From: Bacillota bacterium | GTDB lineage: Bacteria; Bacillota; Clostridia; Christensenellales; Aristaeellaceae | Assembly (NCBI GenBank): GCA_023395615.1 | Contig: JAEWYP010000031.1 | Location: 12,292 to 76,291 of the forward strand | DNA: 64,000 nt | Reading direction: 5' to 3' | In this document: piece after piece, positions 34,349 through 43,111 of the stretch | Layout: every line of letters starts with the position of its first letter | How positions within the stretch are numbered: the stretch's first letter is position 1 | Position numbers and translations under genes: made by a program | The notes under the pieces: model-generated | Database searches by the model: none | What the model saw: the letters and a program-made list of their open reading frames with translations, nothing else | Told to the model about the DNA's origin: nothing

Positions 34349-35871
34349 TGTTTATCCGAAAGGCACTTACCGAAAACGGATGGGTGCGGGGCCTGCCGGC
34401 CGCAGACCCGCGCATTACCAGCTACAAAGGCATCCCGTTCGCCGCGCCGCCGGTCGGCAAAAACCGCTGGCGGGCCCCACAGCCCTGCGCAAACTGGGAG
34501 GGTGTGCGCGATGCGTTTGATTTCGCGCCCATCGCCATGCAGGACAGCCCGATCATCGACGAAAAGAACGTGTACACACGCGAATGGTCCATCGATCCGG
34601 ATGTGGTAATGAGCGAGGATTGCCTGTACCTGAACATATGGGCTCCCGCAGCCGCCGGCACTAAAAACCTGCCCGTATTCGTATGGTATTTCGGCGGCGG
34701 CCTGCAGGTCGGCCATCCCTCGGAAATGGAGTTTGACGGCGAACGCATCGCGCGGCGTGGCGTTGTCGTGGTTACGATCAACTACCGCGTAAACGCCTTC
34801 GGTTTCCTGTGCCACCCCGAAATCACCGCCGAATCGCCCGACGCGCCGGCCAACTTCGGCCATCTGGATCAGCAGGCAGCTACGCGCTGGGTGAAGCGCA
34901 ACATTGCGGCTTTCGGCGGCGACCCCGCCAACATCACCATCGGCGGCCAGTCCGCGGGAGGCGGCAGCGTAATGAACCAGCTGACGTCCCCGCAAAACGA
35001 AGGTCTGTTCCAGCGTGCCATCGTGGAAAGCGGCGTCGCAGCGACCGTATACCCCAACAAGCAGCATTTCGGGTATATTCCGGAGCTGGCCGAAGCGGAA
35101 CAGAACGGCGAAAAGTTCTTCCGTTTTCTGGGTGTTCGCACGCTTGCGGAAGCACGCGCCATTGACGAAGTAACGCTGCGCAACAAGGTACATGAGTACC
35201 GTGCCAACTGGGGCACCGTACTGGATCACCTGTTCTGCGTGGGCGAAGCGGTACCGCTGTATTGCCAGAACCGCCGCCTGCCGTGCCCCGTGATGATGGG
35301 GCACACCGCCTCGGAGTTCTTCATTTCGCCCGAGGTGGAAAGCATAGACGATTTGAAAGCCATGGCGGAAACCTCCTTCGGGGCGGACGCGCAGGAGTTT
35401 CTGTCCTTCTTTGATCTGGAGCACGACACCATCGAGGAAATCCGAAAAAAAGCCTCGGTGTCGAGCATCGGGCTTGCCATCCGTATCGCGGGCGAGTGCA
35501 ACGCCGCCTCCGGCGCCGAACAGCCGCTGTATTACTACGATTTCGACGCAGAGATACCCGGTTGGGATCATCCTGGCACCTTCCACTCGGTTGATCTGTG
35601 GTTCTTCTTCGAAACGCTGGCGAAGTGCTGGCGGCCTTTCACAGGCAAGCATTACGATCTGGCGCGGCAAATGTGCACCTACTGGGCAAACTTTATCAGG
35701 AACGGCAACCCCAACGGCGAAGACCTTCCGGGGCAGGCGCTGCCAGAGTGGGAACGCTATGCGCCCGACGCGCCGACCCGCATGCTGTTCGCCGACACAT
35801 CCAGTTCCGAAGCCTGCCCGCCTTCCGCACTGATGCGCTTTCTGGTGCGGCAGTATCGCAAAAAGTTATAA
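34348..35871 (+). CDS. Type-B carboxylesterase
   Basis: 507 residues of the alpha/beta-hydrolase type-B carboxylesterase family. Visible are the N-terminal motif GIPFAAPPVGKNRW, signature EDCLYLNIW, the nucleophile elbow in GGQSAGGGS, a candidate acid in HTASEFF and the catalytic His in GTFHSVDLW. No signal peptide, so it acts inside the cell. The ATG is chosen by AAAGGAG and the overlap with the GH31 stop; longer frames run into the GH31 gene. It probably removes acyl groups (acetate or an aromatic acid) from imported oligosaccharides or glycosides. It is the last gene of the operon; a palindromic repeat array begins at its stop codon. Confidence 0.9.
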   Translation: MFIRKALTENGWVRGLPAADPRITSYKGIPFAAPPVGKNRWRAPQPCANWEGVRDAFDFAPIAMQDSPIIDEKNVYTREWSIDPDVVMSEDCLYLNIWAPAAAGTKNLPVFVWYFGGGLQVGHPSEMEFDGERIARRGVVVVTINYRVNAFGFLCHPEITAESPDAPANFGHLDQQAATRWVKRNIAAFGGDPANITIGGQSAGGGSVMNQLTSPQNEGLFQRAIVESGVAATVYPNKQHFGYIPELAEAEQNGEKFFRFLGVRTLAEARAIDEVTLRNKVHEYRANWGTVLDHLFCVGEAVPLYCQNRRLPCPVMMGHTASEFFISPEVESIDDLKAMAETSFGADAQEFLSFFDLEHDTIEEIRKKASVSSIGLAIRIAGECNAASGAEQPLYYYDFDAEIPGWDHPGTFHSVDLWFFFETLAKCWRPFTGKHYDLARQMCTYWANFIRNGNPNGEDLPGQALPEWERYAPDAPTRMLFADTSSSEACPPSALMRFLVRQYRKKL

Positions 35872-36368
35872 AAAGGTTCAGCTGCGAGGAAGCAAGTCCC
35901 AAAAGGGCGGGAGCGTACACGGACGTACGTGACCGCCCTTTTTTGGGTGCAGCTGACAACGCAGATGGGCCTTTTTCAGGCCGCCAACCGCAGATTGCTC
36001 AAAAAGGTTCAGCTGCGAGGAAGCAAGTCCAAAAGGGCGGGAGCGTACACGGACGTACGTGACCGCCCTTTTGTGGTGCGGCTGACAAAGCAGATGGGCC
36101 TTTTTCAGGCCGCCAACCGCAGATTGCTCAAAAAGGTTCAGCTGCGAGGAAGCAAACCACAAAAGGGCGGGAGCGTACACGGACGTACGTGACCGCCCTT
36201 TTGGGGTGCGGCTGACAACGCAGATGGGCCTTTTTCAGGCCACCAACCGCAGATTGCTTAAAAAGGTGCAGCTGCGAGGAAGCAAACCACAAAAGGGCGG
36301 GAGCGTACACGGACGTACGTGACCGCCCTTTTGGGGTGCGGCTGACAAAGCAGATGGGCCTTTTTCAG
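35870..36368. repeat. Four tandem ~130-bp palindromic repeats
   Basis: Units start at 35870, 36001, 36130 and 36260 (periods 131, 129 and 130); the last is partial, ending at 36368. Each carries AAAAGGGCGG ... CCGCCCTTTT arms with an inner CGTAC/GTACG pairing, flanked by AGCTG elements, so every unit folds into a long hairpin with T runs on both sides. The array fills the gap between two convergent genes and could act as a four-fold bidirectional terminator. Small differences lie mostly at the arm edges (AGTCC, ACCAC). A related single palindrome lies at 40499-40549. The unit length is far too long, and the units too structured, for CRISPR. Confidence 0.9.
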
Positions 36369-36382
36369 CAATCTGCGCTGTA

Positions 36383-38680
36383 TTATTCCACGCCGTTTCG
36401 ATAAGTAGAGGCATTATCGCCCGTGCTGCGCTTGAACGCACGGCAGAAGGAGTTGGCCGATGTGTATCCGACCTGCGCGGCAATTTCGCTGATTTTAAAG
36501 CCTGTCTCCCGCAGCAGCTCCTTGGCCCTGGCCATCCGAATGCCCTCCACGTAGCTGAAAAAGTTAACGCCGCTTTGCATTTTAAAAGCATACGACAGGT
36601 AGGATTCGGACATGGCGAACCGCTCCGCCACATGGGTCAGCGACAGGTTGCAGTCCGAATAGCAGGTGTTGATATAGGTTTTCACTTCTTCGATCATGTT
36701 TTGCTGTTTTCCGTTCTTCTGTCGCTGCACCATCTGGCAGAACTGTAAAAACAACTGGTCAATCTGCTGAATCTGAATGTTCAGCGTTTGCCCCATCAGC
36801 TCTTTGATCCGTTCGCAGATCGTCTCCGTTTCGCCGGAAGGCAGCCCGGACAGGGTGGTAGCATGGAACAGCGTATTCAGCAAATTATTGATCAGCATTT
36901 GCCGCATATATCCGGGCAGGTTCGCCTCGGTAAAATTACGCTCTTTTAAAAGCGTCAGCAGGTTGAACATTCCTGTTTCATCGCCGACCATGGCGCAATC
37001 AATCAAGCGGTTTTGAATATCCTGCGGATAGAACAGCACATATTTCGGGTTTTCGGCCGCGTCGTAGTATACAGCGGGCGTTTCCTGCGGCGAAGGCTTG
37101 ATATAAATCAGGGAAGCGGCGTTGCCGTAGGAACGCACCACATCCGTAAGCAATCCCACGGTGTTGCCGACATACACAAACATCATCTCGTTAATGCTGT
37201 TGGGCAGTTTTTCGCGGATGAAGCCAACCAGCTTATCGATCCGCTCGTGCTGCTCCTCCCCTTCGATCAGCAGCACAAACTCTTCCTCGGATTTATCAGC
37301 GTACAGAGATGATATTTCCAGCACGTCGATTGCCAGTTTAATCACTGCTTTGCAGTTTACGGCCAACTGGAGGGTGAGCGTATCGCCGGGCGCAGCGCCG
37401 GAATCCAGCCGGAAAATAACGACGCAACGCTTCCACAGCTTATCGAATACGCCGATCGTTTTGGCCATGATGATCGCTTCGTCCTCCGAACGGAAGTCGC
37501 CCTCCAGCAGACGCGCGAGAAAGACATCCTTCAGGTAGGTTTTCTGCTGCGCCAACGTATGGTTCATGGCTTCGTTGGCCGTTTGAATATCGGCAAAGGA
37601 GGCCTGAAGAGTGCGGAAAGCCTTTCCGTAGGTCATATTTTGCAGGTTCTCGCCGCCATCCCGGGCGATGCTGCGTAAAAAGCGCGTATTCTGGCTGGAA
37701 AGGGAGTAGCACAGGAGGCCGCCCAGCAATATGGCCAGCCCGATCGTCCATGCGATAATGGTGCGCAGCGACGTAAGCCTGGCAAACACCGCGTCCGCGG
37801 AAAGCGCGATGGCGATCCGGAAACCGGTTTTAGAAGACGTCGCCTGGGTGATAAAGGTGTCCTTCCCGTCGATTACCTGCCGGGCGCTTGCACAGTTGCC
37901 CTGCATGCCGCTTAACGCGGCGTGCAGCGATGCGATCTGCACGCCGTCGGCCAGCCGGGAAGCGATCAGTTCGCCATCGTTATTTTCCAGAAACACGCTT
38001 CCGCTGGATGCGTCCACCCGGGCGATCAGGTCCAACAGCATATCCTGTTTTACGTACAGTACCGCGTACCCGTCGTTGTGGTCGTAGGGATAGAACGAGT
38101 ATACAAACTCTACCAGTTTGATCGTCTGGGGTGAGTCGGCATTGCCGTATCGGTACTCCACCGTGCGCGCGGAACATTTGCCAAAGGACGGCGCGGCATG
38201 CAGCGTTTCCTCCTGCCAGGCTTCGTACGTCTGGCGGACGCCGTGCATATAAAGCTGATAAAAATCTTCATATGAGTATACGGACTGGTCATTCATCACA
38301 AATCGGCCGTTGTTAAAATACAGCAGATAATCGAAAATGAAATCGTTGTACACCCCATACTTGGTCATGGTGCTTCGCGCGCTGATGATTTTGGCTGTGT
38401 TGGGGTATACGAATGGATCTCGCAGGTAGCGAAGTGTCTGCACCTGCGAGCTGGTCACCAGCTGCGTGCCGATGTTGCGCAGCTCTTCCGCGCGCGTGTC
38501 CAGGATCTCGCTGGCCTGCAACAGGAGCGCCTGATTTTCGTATTCGATATCCTGCTGCACAATGTGCAACGCCTCCTGATAAAATAAAACCGCCAGCAGA
38601 ATGGGAACGATTAATATCAGTAAATAAGTGCTGAAAAAACTGGCGAGCAGTCTGCCCCCCTTTCGCCTCTGCTGATCCAT
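36383..38680 (-). CDS. YesN-type AraC transcriptional regulator with sensor domain
   Basis: 765 residues. A transmembrane helix at about 12-34, an extracellular Cache-like sensor region to about 300, a second helix near 305-325, a cytoplasmic linker, then an AraC HTH pair at the C terminus (LSLTHVAERFAMSESYLSYAF and ISEIAAQVGYTSANSFCRAFKR). Such proteins sense sugars outside the cell and activate glycan genes directly. I start it at the ATG at 38680, which has GAAGGAGGG; an upstream TTG at 38785 lacks a site. It is the likely activator of the operons sharing the direct repeats, and a similar GAATAT element lies upstream of its own promoter (38901-38910). Confidence 0.9.
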   Translation of the reverse strand: MDQQRRKGGRLLASFFSTYLLILIVPILLAVLFYQEALHIVQQDIEYENQALLLQASEILDTRAEELRNIGTQLVTSSQVQTLRYLRDPFVYPNTAKIISARSTMTKYGVYNDFIFDYLLYFNNGRFVMNDQSVYSYEDFYQLYMHGVRQTYEAWQEETLHAAPSFGKCSARTVEYRYGNADSPQTIKLVEFVYSFYPYDHNDGYAVLYVKQDMLLDLIARVDASSGSVFLENNDGELIASRLADGVQIASLHAALSGMQGNCASARQVIDGKDTFITQATSSKTGFRIAIALSADAVFARLTSLRTIIAWTIGLAILLGGLLCYSLSSQNTRFLRSIARDGGENLQNMTYGKAFRTLQASFADIQTANEAMNHTLAQQKTYLKDVFLARLLEGDFRSEDEAIIMAKTIGVFDKLWKRCVVIFRLDSGAAPGDTLTLQLAVNCKAVIKLAIDVLEISSLYADKSEEEFVLLIEGEEQHERIDKLVGFIREKLPNSINEMMFVYVGNTVGLLTDVVRSYGNAASLIYIKPSPQETPAVYYDAAENPKYVLFYPQDIQNRLIDCAMVGDETGMFNLLTLLKERNFTEANLPGYMRQMLINNLLNTLFHATTLSGLPSGETETICERIKELMGQTLNIQIQQIDQLFLQFCQMVQRQKNGKQQNMIEEVKTYINTCYSDCNLSLTHVAERFAMSESYLSYAFKMQSGVNFFSYVEGIRMARAKELLRETGFKISEIAAQVGYTSANSFCRAFKRSTGDNASTYRNGVE

Positions 38681-38848
38681 GATCGCCCTCCTTCTTGTCA
38701 AGCCGGGGCTTATCCATCCGTCTTTCCATACATGAAGGCCGCTCTGCGGTTCGCCCGCCACGGCAACGATATAATTTTCAGCCAAGCCTTCAGCAAGCCT
38801 GCGTCCGGTAAAACTCTTCAGTTTCTCATCGCAATATTGTCGTTGAAA

Positions 38849-38877
38849 AGTATAAACGTTTCATAGGAATATGTCAA
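38849..38877 (-). promoter_or_regulatory. Sigma-A promoter of the YesN-type regulator
   Basis: Minus strand: consensus TTGACA (38872-38877), 17-base spacer, TATACT (38849-38854). The transcript would have a leader of about 160 bases before the ATG at 38680. A TGAATATGG element at 38901-38910, related to the glycan-operon repeats, lies upstream of the -35 box and could serve autoregulation. Confidence 0.75.
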
Positions 38878-39094
38878 TCTTTCAATGAGTTTCTAATTTC
38901 CATATTCAGGTAATTTCCGTAACGTTTCCCGTTCGAAAATCACAGAAAACAAACGGGTTTCCCTTACGCACCCTTTCCATCACAGACAGAGGCGAACTTT
39001 TTCTTTCAAGCACTGCGGCGCATATCGCGCTTCCCCCAACGATTCTCCTTCGACGTACCGGAACCTGCGGTTACGCGCCGGCACTTCCCCCGCC

Positions 39095-39122
39095 TTGACG
39101 GGTTTAAAAAACCTTCTATAAT
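39095..39122 (+). promoter_or_regulatory. Sigma-A promoter of the YbhN-like gene
   Basis: TTGACG (39095-39100), 16-base spacer, consensus TATAAT (39117-39122). The leader before the TTG start at 39355 is about 225 bases, unusually long for a single membrane-protein gene; no riboswitch fold was recognised in it. Confidence 0.65.
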
Positions 39123-39354
39123 GTTCGTTGTACCCTTTTTACAAAAAGCAGGTCTGCGCGTTTTTACAAACGGTTAAAACGCTTCTCTTTTGTAACTCCC
39201 TCCGCCGCGGCACAGCGTCCGGCAAGGTTTCCTGCCCGGCGTTTTTACTCCTTCGCGTTTATACCCCGGCAGAAGCGTTCGCCGTTCGCGAACAGCAAGG
39301 TTCACACCCAAACCCGGCGGGCCTGACAACCCGCACGAAAGAGAGGCGCATTCG

Positions 39355-40410
39355 TTGAGGACATTCAAAGCCTTCTTGAAAAAGAACTGGATGATCGTAC
39401 TGGGCCTTACGCTGTCGGTAGCGACCATTCTCACCTTTTTTCTGTTAACAGACGGGGTAACCGTTTTAAAAGAAATATCAAAGTCCTTACAATATGGCTG
39501 GCTCCTCATCGCAGCGGGTTTCGTGCTGCTGCAATGGGCATTCGACAGCCTGGCTTTGCATACGCTTACGCTGCCGCACCAGCCGGGTCGGCGCTACTTC
39601 TCCTCCTTCATCACAACGATGGTTGGCATTCTGTACAGCAACCTGACCCCTTCCGCCACAGGCGGGCAGCCCATGCAGGTAGTATCGCTGAACCGGCAGG
39701 GTATGGATACCGGCACGGCCACCTCGGTAGTTGTTGTGAAAACGATGCTGAACCAGATCGCCATCACGATCTACGCGCTGGTGATGGTCGTTTGGGAGTT
39801 GCCGTATTTTCAGCAACACGTCAGCAACTTTTCGTTCATCGTACTTTTCGCCATCGCGGTCAGCCTGCTGTTTATCGCGGGACTTCTGCTGTTTACCATC
39901 AACCGGAAGCTAACGACGCGGCTGGGCTACTGGCTGGTGCATCAGTTGCACAGGATGCGCTTTTGCAAGGACGAGCAACGCCTGCGGGATAAGATGGACG
40001 CCACATTTGAGAACTACTTCGCCAGCGCGAGCCGGCTGGGCAGCTCATTCTTCCGCTGCCTGGCTGTCGTGGTGTTCACCCTATTGCAGCTTACCTGCTA
40101 TTTTATCGTGCCCTATTGCCTGTACCGCAGCTTCGGGTTTTACGGCGAGTCGGTCGTGCGGCTGATTGCCGCGGCCACATTTGTATACTTTGCCAGCATG
40201 TTCGTGCCGGTTCCCGGCTCGTCCGGCGGTGCGGAGGGTAGCTTCTACCTGTTCTTTTCTCCATTTTTCCCGGCGGGCGCGGCGGCGCCGGCCATGCTGC
40301 TGTGGCGGTTGCTCACTTACTACGCGGGGATACTGGCAGGGCTTGCCTTTACCGCAATGGACAAGCGAAGAGCAGCGCCGTCAGCTCCCCCGGCACAGAC
40401 GGAGCCCTGA
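39355..40410 (+). CDS. YbhN/UPF0104-family flippase-like membrane protein
   Basis: 351 residues with about eight transmembrane helices, of the lysylphosphatidylglycerol-synthase TM-region (YbhN/UPF0104) family. Family marks are NLTPSATGGQPMQVVSLNRQG near residue 100 and the PVPGSSGGAEGSF loop near residue 285. The synthase domain of MprF is absent, so it is probably a lipid or lipid-linked substrate translocator. The start is TTG, with a GAGAGG site nine bases upstream. It is monocistronic and convergent with nrdD. Confidence 0.85.
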   Translation: MRTFKAFLKKNWMIVLGLTLSVATILTFFLLTDGVTVLKEISKSLQYGWLLIAAGFVLLQWAFDSLALHTLTLPHQPGRRYFSSFITTMVGILYSNLTPSATGGQPMQVVSLNRQGMDTGTATSVVVVKTMLNQIAITIYALVMVVWELPYFQQHVSNFSFIVLFAIAVSLLFIAGLLLFTINRKLTTRLGYWLVHQLHRMRFCKDEQRLRDKMDATFENYFASASRLGSSFFRCLAVVVFTLLQLTCYFIVPYCLYRSFGFYGESVVRLIAAATFVYFASMFVPVPGSSGGAEGSFYLFFSPFFPAGAAAPAMLLWRLLTYYAGILAGLAFTAMDKRRAAPSAPPAQTEP

Positions 40411-40498
40411 ACCCGGCCACGCAAAACGCCGATCCTGTCCGCCCGTACACTTATCTCCATACAGTACGACACCGTACGCTTCACACAATAGCACAAGA

Positions 40499-40549
40499 CC
40501 ACCGAAAGGGCGGGCGCGTACGAATGTGTACGGCCCGCCCCTTCGGTGG
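40499..40549. terminator. Large palindrome between convergent genes, related to the 36-kb repeats
   Basis: Seventeen-base arms (40499-40515 and 40533-40549, CCACCGAAAGGGCGGGC type) with one mismatch, plus an inner GTAC/GTAC pairing. It sits between the YbhN-like gene and nrdD and could end transcription from both sides, though T runs are poor. Core wording (AAAGGGCGGG, GCGTAC, GTACG, CGCCC) matches the array at 35870-36368, marking a dispersed repeat family. Confidence 0.7.
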
Positions 40550-40561
40550 TTGTAATATGGA

Positions 40562-42889
40562 TTAAATCTGGTGTTTTACGCGGTCACGCTCTTCGGCGCG
40601 CTTTGCGTCGTTAAAGCGATCCAGCGTGCCCACGAGGTAGCCGGTGATGCGGCGGATCCGCTCAAAAGCGTGTCCGTCCTCGGTGCGGCCACACTTGGGG
40701 CAGCAATCCCCGATGATGCCGTTAAACCCGCAAACCGGATCGCGGTCTACCGGATGGTTGATGCTGCCGTAGCCGATCCCCTGATCGTGCATGTAGCGCA
40801 CCACTTTTTCAAACGCTTCCAGGTTCTTGGTGGGGTCGCCGTCCATCTCCACATAGCTGATGTGCCCGGCATTGGTCAGCGCATGGTACGGGGCCTCGAT
40901 CGCAATTTTCTGGAACGCGTTAATGGGGTAATAAACCGGTACATGGAAGCTGTTGGTATAGTATTCCCGGTCGGTTACACCTTTGATCTCGCCGAAGCGT
41001 TCCCGATCCAGCCGCACGAAGCGGCCACTTAAGCCCTCGGCGGGGGTGGCCAGGCAGGTATAGTTCATGTGCGTTTTCGCGCTCATGTCGTCGCAGAATT
41101 TGCGGATGCTGCCCACAATCTCCAGCCCGAGGTTCTGGCTGTCCGGGTCCTCGCCGTGATGTTTGCCGCGCAACGCCACCAGCGTTTCCGCCAGCCCGAT
41201 AAAGCCGATGGAAAGCGTACCATGCTTGAGTACCTCACGGATGGAATCGTTCCAGTCCAGCTTTTCGCTGTCCAGCCACACGCCTTCGCCCATCAGGAAG
41301 GGGAAATTCTTCACCTTTTTATTGGCGATAATCTCAAACCGTTCCTGCAACTGATCCGCCACCAGTTGCAGCGTGCGGTCCAACTCCTCGAAGAACCACG
41401 GGATATCTCCCTTGGCCTTGATGGCGATACGCGGCAGGTTGACGGAAGTAAAACTCAGGTTGCCGCGGCGGGGGCAGATCTCACGGGTGGGATCGTACAC
41501 ATTACCGATTACGCGGGTACGGCAGCCCATGTAGGCGATTTCGGTTTCCGGGTGACCTTCTTTATAATACTTCAGGTTAAAGGGCGCATCCACAAAGCTG
41601 AAGTTGGGGAAAAGCCGTTTGGCGCTGGTACGGATCGCCAGCCGATACAGGTCGTAGTTCGGCTCGCCGGGATTAAAGTTGACCCCTTCTTTTACGCGGA
41701 AAATCTGGATGGGGAAAATCGGCGTTTCGCCGTTGCCCAGGCCCGACTCGGTGGACAGCAGCAGGTTGCGCATCACCATACGGCCCTCAGGCGACGTATC
41801 CATGCCATAGTTTACGGAGGAGAAAGGCACCTGCGCGCCCGCGCGGCTGTTCATCGTGTTCAGGTTATGGATCAGCGCCTCCATGGCCTGATAGGTGGCG
41901 CGGTCGGTTTCCTGCTCGGCATGTTCGCGGGTGAAAGCCAGCACACGGTTGAGGGTCGCGTCATCCGCCGTGGGGCAAAGCTCAGAAAGATGATTCCGTA
42001 CAGACGCATCAAAAATTTCATCTGCTACCAGCTCCGGTTTTTTACCGGTTTCCGCTTCCACTTCCGTCAGCAGTTTTTTCAGGGCTTCCAGCGGCTCCGC
42101 AAGGTTCAGCAGCAGTTCGGCCGCGCGAACCAGATTATCACGGTAGCGCTTCACATAGGTCTTTTTCACTCCGGGGGCCATACCGTAATCGAAGTTGACG
42201 ACGCTCTGGCCGCCGTGCTGGTCGTTCTGGTTGGCCTGAATGGCAATGCAGCAAAGCGCGGAATAGCTGTAAATATCGTTAGGCTCGCGCAGCACCCCGT
42301 GACCGGTGGAAAAGCCGCCGTCAAACAGGGTGAGCAGATCAATCTGCGTGCAGGTCGTAGTGAGGGTATAAAAATCCAGGTCGTGGATATGGATGTCTCC
42401 CTCGCGGTGCGCCTTGGCGTGGCGGGGGTTGAGCACATACATATCGTAGAATTGCTTGCTGCCCTCGCTGCCGAACTTGAGCATCGCGCCCATGGCGGTA
42501 TCGCCGTTGATGTTGGCGTTCTCACGCTTGATATCGCTGTCTTTGGCGTCTTTAAAACAGATGTCCTCGAACGTTTTCATCAGGCGCGTGTTCATTTCGC
42601 GTACACGGCTGCGTTCCGCGCGGTACAAGATATAGGCTTTAGCCGAGCGCACAAAGCCATGCTCGATCAGCACCTTTTCCACCACATCCTGCACCTGTTC
42701 CACACCTGGCACGCTGGGAATGTTTTCGTCATTCTCCAGGGTCGCAACCACAATATCGGCCAGCTCCCGGGCCGTCTCGGCGCTTTTCTGGCTGCCGCTG
42801 GCGGCAAAGCTTTTCTCAATCGCCTGTTCAATTTTGTTGGGGTCGAAGGCTACCACGCGACCGTCGCGTTTTTTAATGGATGTGATCAT
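40562..42889 (-). CDS. nrdD: Anaerobic ribonucleoside-triphosphate reductase, class III
   Basis: 775 residues. It makes deoxyribonucleotides for DNA synthesis under anaerobic conditions using a glycyl radical. An ATP-cone allosteric domain occupies about 1-90 (TSIKKRDGRVVAFDPNKIEQ); the ten-stranded barrel follows; a Cys-rich zinc site (VCGFNG, CCPKCG) precedes the C-terminal glycyl-radical loop RRITGYLVGTLDRFN. AGGAGG precedes the ATG. No activase gene (nrdG) is adjacent, which is unusual because the two are commonly paired. Expression is controlled from a consensus promoter overlapped by two NrdR-like boxes at 43064-43111. Confidence 0.96.
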   Translation of the reverse strand: MITSIKKRDGRVVAFDPNKIEQAIEKSFAASGSQKSAETARELADIVVATLENDENIPSVPGVEQVQDVVEKVLIEHGFVRSAKAYILYRAERSRVREMNTRLMKTFEDICFKDAKDSDIKRENANINGDTAMGAMLKFGSEGSKQFYDMYVLNPRHAKAHREGDIHIHDLDFYTLTTTCTQIDLLTLFDGGFSTGHGVLREPNDIYSYSALCCIAIQANQNDQHGGQSVVNFDYGMAPGVKKTYVKRYRDNLVRAAELLLNLAEPLEALKKLLTEVEAETGKKPELVADEIFDASVRNHLSELCPTADDATLNRVLAFTREHAEQETDRATYQAMEALIHNLNTMNSRAGAQVPFSSVNYGMDTSPEGRMVMRNLLLSTESGLGNGETPIFPIQIFRVKEGVNFNPGEPNYDLYRLAIRTSAKRLFPNFSFVDAPFNLKYYKEGHPETEIAYMGCRTRVIGNVYDPTREICPRRGNLSFTSVNLPRIAIKAKGDIPWFFEELDRTLQLVADQLQERFEIIANKKVKNFPFLMGEGVWLDSEKLDWNDSIREVLKHGTLSIGFIGLAETLVALRGKHHGEDPDSQNLGLEIVGSIRKFCDDMSAKTHMNYTCLATPAEGLSGRFVRLDRERFGEIKGVTDREYYTNSFHVPVYYPINAFQKIAIEAPYHALTNAGHISYVEMDGDPTKNLEAFEKVVRYMHDQGIGYGSINHPVDRDPVCGFNGIIGDCCPKCGRTEDGHAFERIRRITGYLVGTLDRFNDAKRAEERDRVKHQI

Positions 42890-43063
42890 TTCGCGTTCCT
42901 CCTGATAAAGAATGGAACCCCCGGGAAGCCAGCGCCTGAGGGGGACAAAAACACTCCGCTTTCACAGGCTGTATCCGCAAGCGGCAAATTTTCGTGTATT
43001 GTACTGCAGGCGATCCCCACGGCCGGGCGCGGCGCCCGATTGCCGTTCGACGTACGGGAGTAT

Positions 43064-43079
43064 TGCCATTATATTGTGT
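43064..43079 (-). promoter_or_regulatory. NrdR-like box 1, over the nrdD -10
   Basis: ACACAATATAATGGCA on the minus strand matches the NrdR consensus ACACWATATATWGTGT at 12 of 16 positions, best in its first ten, and contains the -10 box. NrdR represses ribonucleotide reductase genes when dATP is plentiful. Confidence 0.65.
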
Positions 43080-43096
43080 ATTCCCGGATATGTCAA
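43068..43096 (-). promoter_or_regulatory. Consensus sigma-A promoter of nrdD
   Basis: Minus strand: perfect TTGACA (43091-43096), 17-base spacer, perfect TATAAT (43068-43073). The leader before the ATG at 42889 is about 170 bases. A promoter this strong makes sense only with a repressor; both hexamers are touched by NrdR-like boxes. Confidence 0.85.
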
Positions 43097-43111
43097 CACC
43101 ACATATTGTGG
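43096..43111 (-). promoter_or_regulatory. NrdR-like box 2, at the nrdD -35
   Basis: CCACAATATGTGGTGT on the minus strand matches the NrdR consensus at 13 of 16 positions and starts 32 bases from box 1, the three-helical-turn spacing usual for paired NrdR boxes. Confidence 0.7.

Larger units (their letters stand above)
38681..39354. other. Divergent intergenic region (674 bp)
   Basis: It holds the 5' leader and promoter of the YesN-type gene (38849-38877, minus) and the promoter of the YbhN-like gene (39095-39122, plus), each with an untranslated leader of about 160-230 bases. Between them (38911-39094) I see only low-complexity pyrimidine-rich sequence, a weak CCCGTT/AACGGG pairing near 38945 and no convincing gene or RNA. 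Confidence 0.5.

Noticed and set aside
35878..36310. Small proteins encoded across the repeats on either strand
   Set aside because: The frames arise from the palindromic repeat, shift between units (131, 129 and 130 bp) and lack ribosome binding sites.
35870..36368. CRISPR array
   Set aside because: The four repeats are about 130 bp, contiguous, without unique spacers, and each is a hairpin; no cas genes are near.
38681..38785. Extension of the YesN-type regulator to a TTG at 38785
   Set aside because: No ribosome binding site, and the added residues do not continue the membrane topology; the ATG at 38680 has GAAGGAGGG.
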